Of a stretch of DNA of 64,000 bases, positions 12,507-25,116 are shown piece by piece (the stretch's first letter is position 1; the number at the start of each line of letters is the position of its first letter). This DNA is from Pohlia nutans. Lineage: Eukaryota; Streptophyta; Bryopsida; Bryales; Mniaceae. The stretch is taken from NCBI GenBank assembly GCA_022496805.1, contig CM040096.1, positions 14,571,501 through 14,635,500 of the forward strand, in the 5' to 3' direction. The position numbers and the translations under genes are program-made. The notes beneath the pieces were generated by a model. That model was not told where the DNA came from. It saw only the letters and a list, made by a program, of their open reading frames with translations, and did not search any database.

Positions 12507-15500
12507 TCAGCCCCAAGGATCATCCCAGCCTTTGGGACCACCCTTCTTGACGAAAGATATCATGGCACGAACAGCTTCGTCAACACGGTTTGATAAGCTG
12601 TGATTACCCCATGGAATAGCCATCTTCTCTGCTCCCCCCATTGCATCACACAGCCTACACACAACCCCCCTCATAAGTACACAAAGTTCTCAATATATAC
12701 TCGCTGGCCTAGTATGGAGCGGGACATCTCCTAACCGGTGTCACGAGGTGCAGACGAGCACCTCACAATGCCAAAGGTGTGGGAGTGAGGCCCAACACCA
12801 GCCTCATCATTTGGAAGCCAGACTACTACTGAGGCTACATGTGTAGCTTACAAGTAGGGTAACTTCATGGATTAACAGAGACGAAGTCTTTCCACACTGG
12901 AAATTTCTTAGAAGACGTTTTCAACGAACTACTAGCCTTCCTCATGGTTGTTGGAATGCATTAACCCTTAAAGGACGAAGGATTCATAGTTTTAAAATAA
13001 CAATTTCAATTGATCATATCGTGAGAAATATAATCCAGATGGGACCAAATTTTATATCACCGGAATCAATGAAGAATATTGCATGTGTTAATCAAAAATA
13101 TAAAAAAATTGAACAAAAAGAGGTCTACATAGGACCTACTCAGAACTGCTAAAAAAAAACATGAGGCCCAATTTGGGCTTCTTGGTCCTTTAGGGGTTAA
13201 GGGGAACTCCAGGTTTGGTGTCCCTCAACGGTACCCAAGAGGAGTATGAAGTTGCTCACTCTTCGGCTGTTGCAAATTTGCATTCGATTCTTCAAGACAA
13301 AGCTAGCAACATTTGAGCACTAAAAGTTCAAGTAAAACCCATGAATTACATCCCTCGTGTAATTTGGAACTCAAAAAAGAATAATTTTCTGCCACAACAT
13401 TCCTTCACCTCTCTTAAATTCCCATACTTCTTCAAATCTCAAGCGATCTCTAGTGGGTGGCCTCAACTTGGTGAATTTGTTGAAGACTGATGATTAGTTT
13501 GTTCAATTCCAATGAACTTCCACGTCACACCAAAGCGACAATACAACTACATGCAAAAGAATCTAGGCTATGTGTTAGAATTAATCCTTAAATGTCCAAG
13601 TTCCTATAGAAATATTGAATACTCCCTCTGTCCAGAATAATTCTCCTAGATTTCGGCATTTTTTTTTGTTTGGATATTTGTCCTATGTTTTATGCTTCAA
13701 ACGTGAGCCCTATCCACTTCAAACAGGGCGGACAATGAGAGTGACACAAAAACTACATACTACTATTAAAGATAAACCATTTTTCGAGATTTTTTGCAAA
13801 AAAAGCGTCAAGTTAAAACACTCCAAAAAACTGGGAACACTTACCGTTTGATTAGTTTGACTTTGTCCACATGTTCCGGCACATACTCGTCTGACATTGA
13901 GAATAATACCTGGAAAATAAAAACGACACCAGAACCCACTGATGTCAGACAGTCTGAAGAACTTAAGCCCAGAGAAAACATATTCCTCACTCCAATTGAA
14001 GTAATTCAACCAGAACTGTTGGAATGCTAACACTACCTGACAAGGTACCCGTGCCATGTGCCCCAGCCGCGCTTTTAGCTGCACGTCCGAAAGATCCGAA
14101 CTGAACAAGTCGTCATCACCCAAGTATGCAGATAACGATCGGTACCTGCAACCAAATCAATGGTATAAAATGAAATCAGGTCATTGCTACATCACAAATG
14201 CCCAACACTCCCATTAGATTGACAAAGTTCGTAATTTTAACAGTATTTTGATATTGATTTATCATTAACCCCTAAAGGACCAAGAATCCCAAATTGGGCC
14301 TCATTTTGTTTTAGCAGTTTTGAGTAGGTCTTTTGTGGACTTTCCTCCTGTTCAAATTTCTTTGTTTCTTTACCAACACATAAAATGTTCTTCAGTGATT
14401 CCAATGATATAAAATTTGGTTTCATCTGAATTCTATTTTTCACAATGTGATCAATAGAATTTTTCATTTGAAAACCATGAATCCTTGGACCTCTAAGGGT
14501 TAATAATCTAATGGGAGGATCGTTTGAGAAGTCCGTTATATACTTTTAAGACCATAACACAAAGTTTCACCAGTTTCGAAAGAAAACGAAACTAAAAAGA
14601 GAGAACGTAGGGTGAAAGAGCTATGAGAACGTGAGCATACAGCACAACTGGCTTCCCATTAGATTTTGATGCAACGATTTATTAAGACAATTTATTGCAA
14701 TACTGGTAGTACCTGTTGGCTGTTATTGGTGCTTCGGGACTGGCGTCTCGGGGCATTAACTCCTCGCCTTTACCCTCCTTGATCATTTTCTCCGCCAATT
14801 GAAGCATGGACTGCGTCTCAGGCAACGTCGCTCGGAACTCTCTGTCGCTGACTGGTGCCTGGCAAAAGTAATCAATCAACCATCAAACTATAAAGTACTA
14901 ATAAAATTGAAAGGACTCGTTGACTAGAAAAACCAAGCAAACTGAAACCATTGATAGCAACCATAAGGAGAGGATTGTACTTGCAGAATAGCCCCCCTCA
15001 CTGCTCGTGTGCAATGGCCACCAGTTCGCAAATAATGAACAATATCCTGGTGCATCATACAATTGAATCACATCCTCAGACATTGTATCAACCTTAACCC
15101 CCTAAAGGACCAAGGATTCATGGTTTTAAAATTACAAATTCAATCAATCATATTATATAAAATATAATTCAAACGGGACCCAATTTTGCATCACCGGAAT
15201 TAGTGAAGAACATTGCATGTGTTGGTCAATAAACAAAAATAAAATTTGAACAAAAAGGAAGTCCACATAGGACCTACTCAAAACTGCTCAAAAAACATGA
15301 GGCCCAATTTGGGCTTCTTGGTCCTTTAAGGATTAACTATGTTCATCCATATACTCAATACCGTACCCTCCACCAAATTTTGTCAAACAACAAACAAAAT
15401 ATTTAATACCTTGTGCAAACTCATTTCGTTGGAAATTCATCCAAAAACCACCTAACATAGCTTATATCAAAGCAAAGAGGATAGATACCTTAGAGATTCT

Positions 15501-17900
15501 CTAAAGAGCTCCATTAATTTAAGTAATAAGATCACTCTCACCACCCTCAGAAAACACATATATGTGCACAAGAAAAATACCTGGCAACCTGTGCTATGGC
15601 CAACAAGAATGAAGCCCTCAGAATCTTCCTGGTCAATCAAGTAATTGAGAAGCTGCTCAATCTCTATCGCATCCTGTACATCACAGGAACCCGTCATACA
15701 CCAATTTCCCATAATATCTTCCCGTAACTGAGTTATATTCCCTCTGACCGGAAATAATTGTCCTAGTTTTAGGCAATTTTTTTGCAATATTTGTCTTATG
15801 TTTTATACTTCAAACGTGAGCCCTGTCCACTTCAAACGGGGCGGACAATGAGAGTGACACAAAAACTACATACCACTATTAAAGATAGACCATTTTTCGA
15901 GTACTGAGACGGGTTTTTAGGAAAAAAGAAAGAAAGCATTAAGTTAAAAACTAGGACAGAGGGAGTAAGATGCAGCAAAAGCTCCCATAAGGTCATATCA
16001 TTGAAAGCAGCAGACATGCTCTATGAGGGGTCAGAAAATGATAAGCTACCTCCTTCAAACTTGAGGTACCAAACCCGGTGTAAGAAGACGTAAAGAGTGG
16101 CTGCACCAATGACCATTTCTCTGCTTCCAGTGCTTTCGCAAGCGGCTCAACGTAACTGCAATTCCATCCATGGCAACACGTCAGACTATTCCTTGCTCCC
16201 TTCAACAGGGATCATCAGGCAAATAATTCTTTTTCTAAAAGCAACCAATTGCTGCTCGAGATTATCCCACTCTTTATTCTATTTAGTGCCATCCATGATT
16301 TAGTGTATCACCAAAATAGTGTAACATAGGGTAAATGAATTATTTTTGTTCAATCATGTACTACCATCAAGAAGCTTTTCAATGAATAGTCACTCAAGCA
16401 ACAAGAGGGTAGTCAACATTTGGCCAACACAAGATCCAAGGCCCAATAAATGGTGATCACCAATAAGTACACTAATTCACAGGGCATGCTCATAGGACTA
16501 CAAAATAGTGTATCAGAAACTAAATAGAATAGAATGTAGTTGCAAATTTCATAGCTTATTTTAGAATTAGAGTGCAGCAGCCATGATGATACTATGACCT
16601 GTTAGTACAGTAGAGATAATCAAGATAATTGCGACCACCATTCACAACCCCTGCTATTTAAAGTAGGAAGTAGACATAATCCAGATTTGATAACCACTAT
16701 TGATTAGACTCGATCACCAACATGATGGGCCTAAACCGAAAGAAGATTGACAACAATTGGAAGAGTTAAAAGAGCACGCACTCTGTCGCAAGAAATCCAT
16801 CGGTGAGACCTCCGATGAATACCACTTGCTGCTTGTAGTTTCCTGTTTTGAATGCAACCTTCATACACCAGTCAATCCTCCACGAATTAGCACATACAAG
16901 CCTGTTCTCTTTAAACGAAACCATTAGGGTCTGGGCTAAAGTGAAAGATTCCCATGACACAAACAAACAAACAAACAAACAAGAACCCCGTGGTCGGGGA
17001 AAATAAGAGAAATGTCTAAGAGAAAGTCTAGGAAAAACCACTGAATTTTCGTAATTATTGCATCCCTATTGCATCTCGTAGCTGTCTTGTAAGATGCAAT
17101 TTTCTCTTCAGTTGGTACGTTTCGATGTACCTTAGTTTCAGGTCGTAACTACGATAAGTTTCTCTTACTAAGGAGGTGCTATTCTTCTTCAGATTATGAA
17201 CTTTAACCTGATTCTAATTTTGCTCAACTTTTTCCTGACGAAGAATCTCTATTCGGTAACAAAGGTTACAGGAAACGCTGCAATCAGACAGATTGTAAAA
17301 CCGAAGGAACAAACAAACAAACACAACTAATTAACAAACAAACAAACAAACAGCAGCGCCAGAATTCAATGAAAAAGAACACACTGCTTGCAGCTCCCTG
17401 TTTTAAATACAACAAGTCAATCGTCACCAAACAACCACGAAAATTAGGGTTTGTGAAAGACTCTCATGAATTGACAATTCGACAATAATGCTTAGTATGA
17501 AAGTATAACTTGATGAACATATTATTGACCATGTTATGTCTCATAACAGGCTCTATTTTCACATTACCTAACCCAATACCCAAACCTTTCTAATCAAAAC
17601 TTACAACTGTGATTCCACGAATTGACGAAGAGTAATGATGTGCAAGCAATGAACCTGGATGGACTTGGCGCCGTACTTGACCAGAGTGCCTTGCAGCTTC
17701 GGCAATTTGCCTCTCGTGGCCATGGCGTCTTCGTCTTCTTCGTTGTTATGATTCCAGCACCTCGCCACCTGAAGAATACCACGGATTGTGGCTCTGTTGC
17801 AATTGAGGCGAAGCAGGCCAAGTGTGTTCCAAGGCTTGAGCTGGCGTTCTAGGGTCCCACATGGAAGGACGAGTCGCAAGGAAGCCATGGCCATGGCCAC
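12507..17900 (-). CDS. DUF1749/UPF0613 alpha/beta hydrolase (SidJ-like esterase family), nine exons
   Basis: Exons in coding order: 17655-17900, 16782-16858, 16050-16155, 15581-15673, 14981-15046, 14713-14858, 14037-14145, 13845-13909, 12507-12654. All introns are GT-AG, phases agree, and the product is 351 aa. After an N-terminal extension of about 65 residues (possibly a transit peptide) comes the family start GTLVKYG, then VVFIGGLTDGF. The nucleophile is Ser170 in GHSTG, the acid probably Asp288 in FSMSDEYVP, and the His is His321 in WGNHSLS; the C-terminus is GWDDPWG. The complete triad points to an active serine hydrolase, perhaps an esterase; the substrate in plants is unknown. Start 17900 is the first of several Met codons; Met60 (MATRG) is an alternative. 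The long introns carry TTAA and Stowaway-like elements. Confidence 0.93.
12961..13200 (+). mobile_element. TTAA element, family A (copy A1), in hydrolase intron 8
   Basis: It is bounded by TTAA at 12961-12964 and 13197-13200. The ends are TTAACCCTTAAAGGACGAAG and CTTGGTCCTTTAGGGGTTAA, inverted repeats of about 16 bp. The interior (ATTGATCATAT, ATATCACCGGAATCA, GAGGCCCAATTTGGGC) recurs in A2-A5. Confidence 0.85.
13618..13840. mobile_element. Stowaway-like MITE, copy S1, right end lost
   Basis: It starts TACTCCCTCTGTCCAGAATAA and contains the family-specific block CTTCAAACAGGGCGGACAATG, also seen in S2-S4. The expected right terminus (GACAGAGGGAGTA) is missing, and the homology stops just short of the exon 8 donor at 13844. 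This suggests a deletion on the intron side. Confidence 0.75.
14265..14503 (-). mobile_element. TTAA element, family A (copy A2), in hydrolase intron 6
   Basis: The TTAA sites are 14265-14268 and 14500-14503. It is inverted relative to A1: it begins TTAACCCCTAAAGGACCAAG followed by AATTGGGCCTCATTTTG and ends CCTTGGACCTCTAAGGGTTAA. Confidence 0.85.
15094..15336 (+). mobile_element. TTAA element, family A (copy A3), in hydrolase intron 4
   Basis: The TTAA sites are 15094-15097 and 15333-15336. It has the same layout as A1, with ends TTAACCCCCTAAAGGACCAAG and CTTGGTCCTTTAAGGATTAA. Confidence 0.85.
15735..15967. mobile_element. Stowaway-like MITE, copy S2, in hydrolase intron 3
   Basis: It begins TTCCCTCTGACCGGAAATAA after a TA and ends AACTAGGACAGAGGGAGTA, with TA at both edges, and contains the shared CTTCAAACGGGGCGGACAATG block. 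The ends match the Tc1/mariner-type Stowaway pattern known in plants. Confidence 0.85.
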
Positions 17901-18041
17901 TGAAAATTCTCTAATAAAACATGATCAATGTGGCAGACTTCTGACGTCGGAGAGCAATCACTCAGCTGCTGAAACTTACATACCGTAATAAGAGCTTCTC
18001 CAGCGGTACTCCCTGGCCCTGAGCATTAGGGTAACTATACC

Positions 18042-18777
18042 TTAACCCTGGAACGCCGGCAGGGACCAAAAGGGTCCTTTGAATGAAGAATAATGGGCAG
18101 AAAGTACTTTGGGATCCGTTTTTCATCAAATTTTCATCCATTTCGAGGATGAAACGTGTAGTTGCTATCAATATTAACAGCTTTTGCATGTACAAGGTGT
18201 CAATATTGGGTCTCAATTGTTAATTGAATAGTAAGAGTACACCGTGGTGTAGTGTATTTTCAGTTTTGAGGATCTCTTTACCAAAACTCAATTTAAACCA
18301 TTAAAATGATGTGTTTTGAATTTGAGCGTAACTAGCAATATAAAGTTTACGAGATCTAGTTTCTACTACATTTTGAGTTTTGGAAAAATCTAAGTTTTAT
18401 GATTTTTTATTATGGTCACAAGTTGAATACCCATTACCATGGGATGGTTATTTTTCTATTTTTATGGTCACGGTAAAAAAAAATCTACTAGAATGATCTT
18501 CATGGTGATTTACACCCATGGTAGAAATTTTGGCGTAATCGAACATATATTGTAATTGATATGAATTACCTTAGCATTCACTTCAAAAAATTATAATAAT
18601 TTCAAATTTTCACACAAATTTATGGATATTTTTTGACATGTAGTATGCAGATGCCTTCATCTACTAAAGTTATAATATTGAATTTTAATGCTAATTTCAG
18701 TGCGAAAATCAATTGTGGAATGTGATTCTAATTCCGTGGTATTTCCATGGTAATAGGTCCGTCCTTTAGGGGTTAAA
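18042..18777. mobile_element. Candidate 736-bp TTAA element
   Basis: The left edge is TTAACCCTGGAACGCCGGCAG and the right edge is GTCCGTCCTTTAGGGGTTAA, both with TTAA outermost. Only the outermost bases match as inverted repeats, and the interior shows no second copy here, so pairing of the two ends is inference. The right end alone is clearly of the family A type. Confidence 0.4.
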
Positions 18778-19720
18778 GCGTTCACCTTACGAACTGAGCC
18801 TATTTACACACATAACACAAAAAATATTTTCAGTGGGTCTTATTAGCAAGTTCAAGAGGATTCCAACGCACTGTAGCATGCATTATTTGAACACCGTATG
18901 AATAAGTTATGAAATTCCAAAGTGCTAACTATAGGTTGACCTTAAAGCGACCCTAAACTCTGATGTTCAGATTGTGCACATTCTCATCAACAGTAGGGTG
19001 TCAGAATCTACTCATTATGGAAGATTGAGCTATGCACGCTTTAAGGAAATGGTCGCTTTTAGATATAGTTACCTAAGTTGATCTCTGTATAATTTCTTCA
19101 AGAAAAGTCCTCACTGTACAGTACACTGAAAAAGGCGAGTGGGTTCAGGGCCCGGAAAGACTCTGACGACAAATCTGCATTCTATTCCGATTCAGTGGCT
19201 GACCGCTGGGCAGCTCATTAGATCAACTAGCTCAACATTGTGTTCTTCTGTCACTGGCTGATGGCACTGGGTTTGGGTTCTTTTCTTATTTTTTTGTAAA
19301 TTCAATTCATCTGGAAACTCAAACTGGTTCATAACATTCTTTAGCTAGTACTGCAGCACACCCTTTTGCTTGTACAGAGAATCAGCATATGAACAGGGAA
19401 TTGATGATGTGGAACATGTAGAAACTATTAAAACACAGAAGTTTGTTGAGCTATCAAGCTATCATTAACTAGAGAAAATGTAGATCTCAAATGGAAAGGG
19501 CCTATTGAAGGTCCCAATTTTTTTTAATTATTTTAGTAGTTCATTTTGGCAAATAGAATAGTGAAATTAACCCAAAAAAAACGATTTTTAGACATAATCT
19601 CAATTTTAAACAATTTAAAGGTACAATTTCAAAATCTAGCTTTTAAGGGCGGATTTGAATTTCAAAATTTACAAACCTAGATATTGTGGCTTTATTACAT
19701 ATCATTGTTATAAAAGTCTT
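18778..19720. other. Intergenic between the hydrolase and FRO-like genes
   Basis: No gene or clear repeat is visible. It would include the 3' untranslated region of the minus-strand FRO-like gene (19720 downward). No obvious poly(A) tract marks a retrocopy here. Confidence 0.5.
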
Positions 19721-21895
19721 CTACAACGAAAAGCTAACAGAATGATAATTGAAGATTTGAGCTTGCATGTAATCGTTTGAAGATTGATTGCAGCACTCAT
19801 TTGCTACATCTAATTGGAGACTTTCGGGACCAGAAACAAAAACTCCAACGTCTTCATTTGAGAATCTTCTTTCTGTTGCACAAAAAATCTCAGCAAAATT
19901 TGGTCGCCCTTTGTGTTTCGTGGTGTAAGATTCGTGGAGAAGTGTTCGAGTGCCCATTTCTATATCGTCACATCCTGGAAAATCATGGGCTTCATATAAA
20001 GAATTCGCTCCGAGTTGTAATTGGGCGTCTTCGAGAGTTGCATTGTTTTGTATACGTTTTTCTTTGAAATCGAAATATGCATTCCAACATGCAGTGAAGC
20101 CTCCACCCACTCCAACAACACCAAGTGCCAAGCTTGCAAAGAAGAGGTTTACATGAATCCATTGTGGAATCATTGCTCCAAAGCGTCGAGATTCTACAAC
20201 ATATTGTTGAAATGCTCCAAATACAACAATTGTAGCCGCTGTTGTAAGAATGATGAAAAACATCATCCATAAATTATTTCCAATAGAAGTTGAAACCATT
20301 GGTGTAGATGAAGTATACATACTCTGTAATGATTCATCTCTATGAATTGACAATGTTTCTCTGGGTTGCTCGCGGATTGATTCCTCTTTCGTTACATACA
20401 CATCTACAGAAATATTGAGATTGCTTGATTGTAAATCTGGAAATATGGATGTCGGAGATAGTTGTTGCAAGATCTCGTAATCATGACTTGATCGCACCAT
20501 CCAAATCAAATGCACGTGTTGTGGTAGATCTTTTTGTTCCAATGCATATCGGTGTAGAATATCCGAGATCATTGCCAAAAAAGGGGTAATACCAATTCCA
20601 CCAGCAATGAGCAATATTGTATCATAGCGCAAAAAATAATCGGACTCATGTCCATAAGGGCCTTCCATAGAAAACATTGTGGCAAAAGGGCATCTTGATT
20701 TCACGGACCTCGTCACCAAAGTGTGTAAGTGTTGAGTCCAACTTGTAATGCCAAGTGGTTTGATATATATGGTGATGTCTTTCTTTTCGTCCAAGGGGCT
20801 CGAAGCCACACTAAATGGATGCCATTGAAGTGATGATAGACTTGGAATATTGATAAATAAAAAGCTCATAGAATTATACTTGAGATTTGAAGATTTTGGA
20901 ATCTTCAATTCCACCACGTCGTTAGAAAGAATTTTTGCACTTGAAATGAGCATTTTTCTCCTTGATTGTTGAAATCGAAAGAATCTATCAATAAAATAGA
21001 GAGGCACGCTTCCCATGCAATACCCCGCGGTCTTCACTCCAACATGGTAAACAAAGAATGCAAAGAATACCCAATATAATTGGTGGGCATAGTAAAATAG
21101 ATTGAAGGAGCGTCTTCGAATGTAAGAGACCGCGGTCATCCACATAATGCACCCAACAATAAAAGCAATTAATCCTGCTAATATTGATACACCTGTGTGC
21201 GGCCAGGAAATCAACTTCTCCATGTGGTGCTTGTATGCAAAAATACCAATGAAGATGCCGACATGTCCCAAAAGAATACTCATAGTAAGGTGGCCCAACC
21301 AAGTGTGATACCTTACTGCTTGTTTGAATGGAATGTCGATCATACGCAAAAGTGGCGATGAACGTGAAACGGGAAGAAATAATAGTGATATAGGCAATGT
21401 CGAAACTCATCCCAAAACAATTGCCGCTTCCGTCCACTTTAATAAAGTTGCAGTTGGTTGTCCATCAAACATGCGAGCTTGAGGCAAGTATTCGTTTAAA
21501 AACATCCAAAGTATCACAAACATCGTTGTGATAACAACGGTGACATCAAAGATGTTTAATATGCCAACAAGTTTGTTGACAAATATAGGACGGGTCCATA
21601 ATAATCTCCAAAACCGTCCGCATCATGTTGAACAAAAGCTTGACGGGTGACGTTGCTTGAATGCAAGATATATTGTAGCAACAATTGCGCAAAGAACAAT
21701 TGGAGATGAATACAAAATGTATACACCAACCGCGTCTCCAAGAAATTTTGATTTTGTTGATTCTCCAACAAACATCGAAAACATGTAACCTTGGGTTGTT
21801 GTCGTATAACACCACATCGTAATATTGAATAATATGATTATTGTTGCCAAAACTACAAGTCCTACTTCTATCATTTTTGCAACCATCTTATTCAT
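19721..21895 (-). pseudogene. Ferric reductase oxidase (FRO)/NOX-family frame with two in-frame TGA codons
   Basis: One frame of 725 codons including the stop runs 21895-19721, close to the usual ~700-725 aa of plant FRO proteins, without frameshift or intron. It is interrupted by TGA at 21623-21625 (codon 91) and 21407-21409 (codon 163). Residues 2-160 give the N-terminal membrane helices. The ferric-reductase domain has candidate haem ligands His202, His211, His271 and His284 (in WLGH, LLGH, AHQLYW, VYHVG). The FAD motif HPFSVASS is near 359, the NADPH motif GGIGITPF near 432-439 and a C-terminal VSGPES near 687. Intact enzymes move electrons from NADPH across the plasma membrane to ferric iron or oxygen. 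Protein similarity reads through both TGAs, so these look like nonsense changes (CGA to TGA is a simple route). A truncated product starting after codon 163 is possible. Plant FRO genes normally have introns, so a retrocopy is one explanation. Confidence 0.85.
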
Positions 21896-21979
21896 TTTGT
21901 CCAGATAAAAGAGATTGAATAAACCAACTATTTATAATACTACAATAGAAAATCAATATATTAATGATACAAGTGAAGC

Positions 21980-22060
21980 AAGAGAGTACCAGAGAGTAAC
22001 AAGATTGTAACAAGGGAGAGTACCAGAGAGTATTCAGAGAGTAACGAGAGAGTATTGAAA
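21980..22060. repeat. Short direct repeats of a GAGAGTACCAGAGAGTAAC motif
   Basis: Variants of CAGAGAGTAACAAG and GAGAGTATT occur five times in 80 bases just upstream of the FRO-like start (21895). They look like slippage-derived repeats; a regulatory role is not shown. Confidence 0.5.
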
Positions 22061-22079
22061 AATACAACATGGATTCCAT

Positions 22080-23921
22080 TTATACTAAACAATCTAATTC
22101 AAAGGGAAAGTAAAAGGAAGAATAAATTAGAATGTATTAGAATGTAAAAGTAAGTGATCATTAAAAGAATGTAAAAGATTATTCTTTTATGTTACTCCTA
22201 AGTGACCGCACGACCATTTTATGGTCGCTGCTCTTTTTTACGAGCTGCCCAAGATGGAAAAATAAATTATAAAAAGTAATTTTTTTTCAAATAAGAAACA
22301 AAGTCTACTTTCCAACCCAATTTGAATCATGTCAATCCGAGTCAAAGTCCACCGAGGATAATTTTTCAAAGACAAAGACCTCAATGTAATCTCCGTGTCA
22401 TAGAGTTTACTATTTCTGGAAATTGATGATGTTCTCTCTCTTGAAAAAATTTCTTTTTTGAATTTTAGAATAGAATGCCTAGTTTTAATCAATCATTTCA
22501 AATTTCAAATTCTAAAACTAAAAAATGTTATTTTGGTGAATATTAAATGGTAAATGCTTCTAAATTCATTAAGTGAGTATCTAATAATTTTTTTGAAAGT
22601 TCGACTGCACGGATAATTAGTAAACATCATGCTACTCATTTTCTCTTTGGGACCAAACTTCATAAAAGTTGCAAAAGTAACTTTTTATTATACATCTAGG
22701 TTTTTCCTTTATCCCTTTGTCATTTACGGGTTAACAGATTATTTGTTATTAGAAGATTATTTGTTATTTAAGTTAAGAATGTAAAAGAACAAATATTATT
22801 ATTAGAAGATTGTTTTACATAATTATTTCAATTGAAAGTGAAAGATTGTTAATTTGAAGGTAATTTTTTTTAAATGACGAATAAACTGAATTAGATGATT
22901 TCAGTTTTGAAGTTGCAAATGTTCTTAAAGATTCTCTTTTTACCATTAAAAAAATTATTTGAAAAACAATTTCCCAAATTTTTCCACATTTATTTTAGAA
23001 GCATTTTGTACTAATCACGCCCTCCACATAGAATCACCTAGTACAATACTCTACAATTGAAATTGAGTATACAAATAAATAAATAATACCATTTTGTTCA
23101 ATCTATATTAATCACAATTTTTGGAGAATTTTTTAGTTTAGTTGGTCAAATTCTAATGCAAAATCATGAGATTAAGAATAAAATAAAAATTGGTAGTTTT
23201 TTTGGGTGATTGATTTAGAGGAAGAAAGCTCTTTATTCACCATTGGAATTGTGTTTTTTTTTTTTAATTTGAGTTTTTAGAATATTTTTTTCGAGTCTTG
23301 CAAGTGTAGTTGTCATTTTTTGAATATCTTCTCAATGTAAAATGATTTTGGGTATGTTAAACACCTTTATTATTTTGGAAAATTGGTACACAATTGACTA
23401 ATGTAATTATCTACGCAATGGTTAAAACCCTCAAAGTTACATAATCCTAATATAGTCTAACGGTTGCGTTGGATAAATTGTGAAAAAAGTTTTTCTTTTA
23501 CTTTGACCGCTATTAATAATCTTACAATTCATAAAGGCAAATGGGCTAAAACAAATTCCACAAATTCTCATAGTAGTTTAGTCTATTTTGTACATTTGAA
23601 TTTTCAAACAAAATAAAATTGTATACATTTTTGTTCAATGTACTAGAAAATTTGACATTTTTTTGGTAAATAAACAAGCTTAATCTTTTAGGGGTTACAT
23701 TTTCCAAATAGGGATCACAATAAGGATTACATAAAAATAGCCATATAAGAATTCTATTCAGTTTTATTTGGGAGTAGAGACACTTGCAATTAGCTCTTTT
23801 GTTCCATGTAACAAGAAGAACATTGTTTAAGTGAAATACAAGTCCCTTTTGAGGATAATAATGACTAGAAAGTGATATTGTTGAATTGAGAAAAATAGTG
23901 CCAATATTCACGACAGTCCAA
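22080..23921. other. AT-rich intergenic DNA, possible large TTAC/TTAA-type element
   Basis: A segment starting TTACTCCTAAGTGACC at about 22191, with ACCATTTTATGGTCGCTGCTC, resembles the left part of the element at 48953. CTTTTAGGGGTTAC near 23696 could be the other end. The pairing is speculative. No gene is visible. Confidence 0.3.
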
Positions 23922-24250
23922 GAGATTCCGCATCCTTCTTCCTTCAATTCACCCCTTAATCACATTCAAGATTTGGTGTCACAAGCTATTGTCTCCACAC
24001 CCTCCAACCGCTATGTGGCCCTCTTTATAGCTCGTGAACCAATCACAATTACTATACATGGGTAATCACTAATGTCCATCAATCTAAGATACCAAACCCT
24101 TCCTTAAATTATCTAAAGAGAAATGTATTCCAATATCACTATATCATACTCATATTGCGTGTCTCTCATACTTGCATTGAAAAAACAACATTAAATTTCA
24201 TCCAGTTTTCAGAGTCAAAAGGCTCATTCAGTGATAGGGTGTGGATGCTC
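23922..24250 (+). mobile_element. Tourist-like (PIF/Harbinger) MITE, copy M1
   Basis: It is about 330 bp and matches 26677-27012 along its length in the same orientation (shared ATCACATTCAAGATTTGGTG, ATGGGTAATCA, GGCTCATTCAGTGATAGGG). The ends are GAGATTCCGCATCC and (reverse) GAGCATCCACACC. No TSD remains. Confidence 0.75.
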
Positions 24251-24713
24251 TGAAGGGGGCAATTTCAAGCACAATTCTCTTCTGAGACCACCATTCTTGT
24301 GATGACACAATATATCAGCCGCTCCAAATGTTCTCCATCAGAAAACCCAAAGCTCTAAGTCGTCAACTAATTAAGCCGGACACGAACTGATGGTGCGAGA
24401 GAGGGAGTAAGGAGGCTCGTCCCTGGCCAACCACTCAAACACATTGAACACCTGGGTCTGGTACATGAGCGACATGGTGACCGCGGATCCTAGAAAACAT
24501 CAATTGAGGTGGTTTTGTACTAGCAATGATCAAATTTTAAAAAGGTTAAATTATTTTTAGCCAATGATTTGGAATTTTTGGATGTGAGACACGCTAAAAT
24601 GATTGTAGTAAGAAAACATAGAAGAGGCAATTATAATGCAGGCAGCTTTCGGTAGTAGGGTTTTAATTTGGAAAGGTCAATTTGTTCAATGTTAAGAATC
24701 TTGAAGTCATTGA

Positions 24714-25116
24714 TTAACCCTTTGACGTGCCAACGTCCATATTCTAGATGCCGGATAATTTCTGAGGTGTCTTTTCACCACATATAATGACGTTTTTCAT
24801 CCATCCAACTTTTCTTGGTTCTTGTCCTAGTTGACTATCATTTGTGCAGTATGGATCTTTGAAATAAGATATTGTGATTTTTTTTAAATGACAAAATTGG
24901 TTTATGTCAAGTTTCATTTTTAGTTCAAAAAGTGAGATTTTTAATTGAATTTCAAAAGAAAACCTTGAAAATATGATAAACCCAACTCTACATATGTGAT
25001 CTACACATTGACATTTACAACTTTTCTTTGTATTTCAACTTCATTTTTGTGATTCATCAAACATTTTATAACACATCTTTGAAATTGGTGCATCATCTTG
25101 GACCTCAAAGGGTTAA
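24714..25116 (+). mobile_element. TTAA element, family B (copy B1)
   Basis: It is bounded by TTAA at 24714-24717 and 25113-25116. It begins TTAACCCTTTGACGTGCC and ends GACCTCAAAGGGTTAA. The CCCTTTG terminus after TTAA is typical of described piggyBac-like elements in animals. The interior is shared with B2-B4 but shorter through a deletion. Confidence 0.85.

Noticed and set aside
13719..14123. 134-codon minus-strand frame read as one protein
   Set aside because: Only its first part (14037-14123) is real exon 7; the rest runs through an intron, exon 8 in another frame and a MITE.
17622..17988. Plus-strand frames opposite hydrolase exon 1
   Set aside because: Antisense shadows of a well-supported exon.
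21407..21625. Selenocysteine or reassigned TGA in the FRO-like gene
   Set aside because: Two other genes here (hydrolase and others) end at TGA, land plants are thought to lack selenoprotein synthesis, and neither position matches a known redox-active site.
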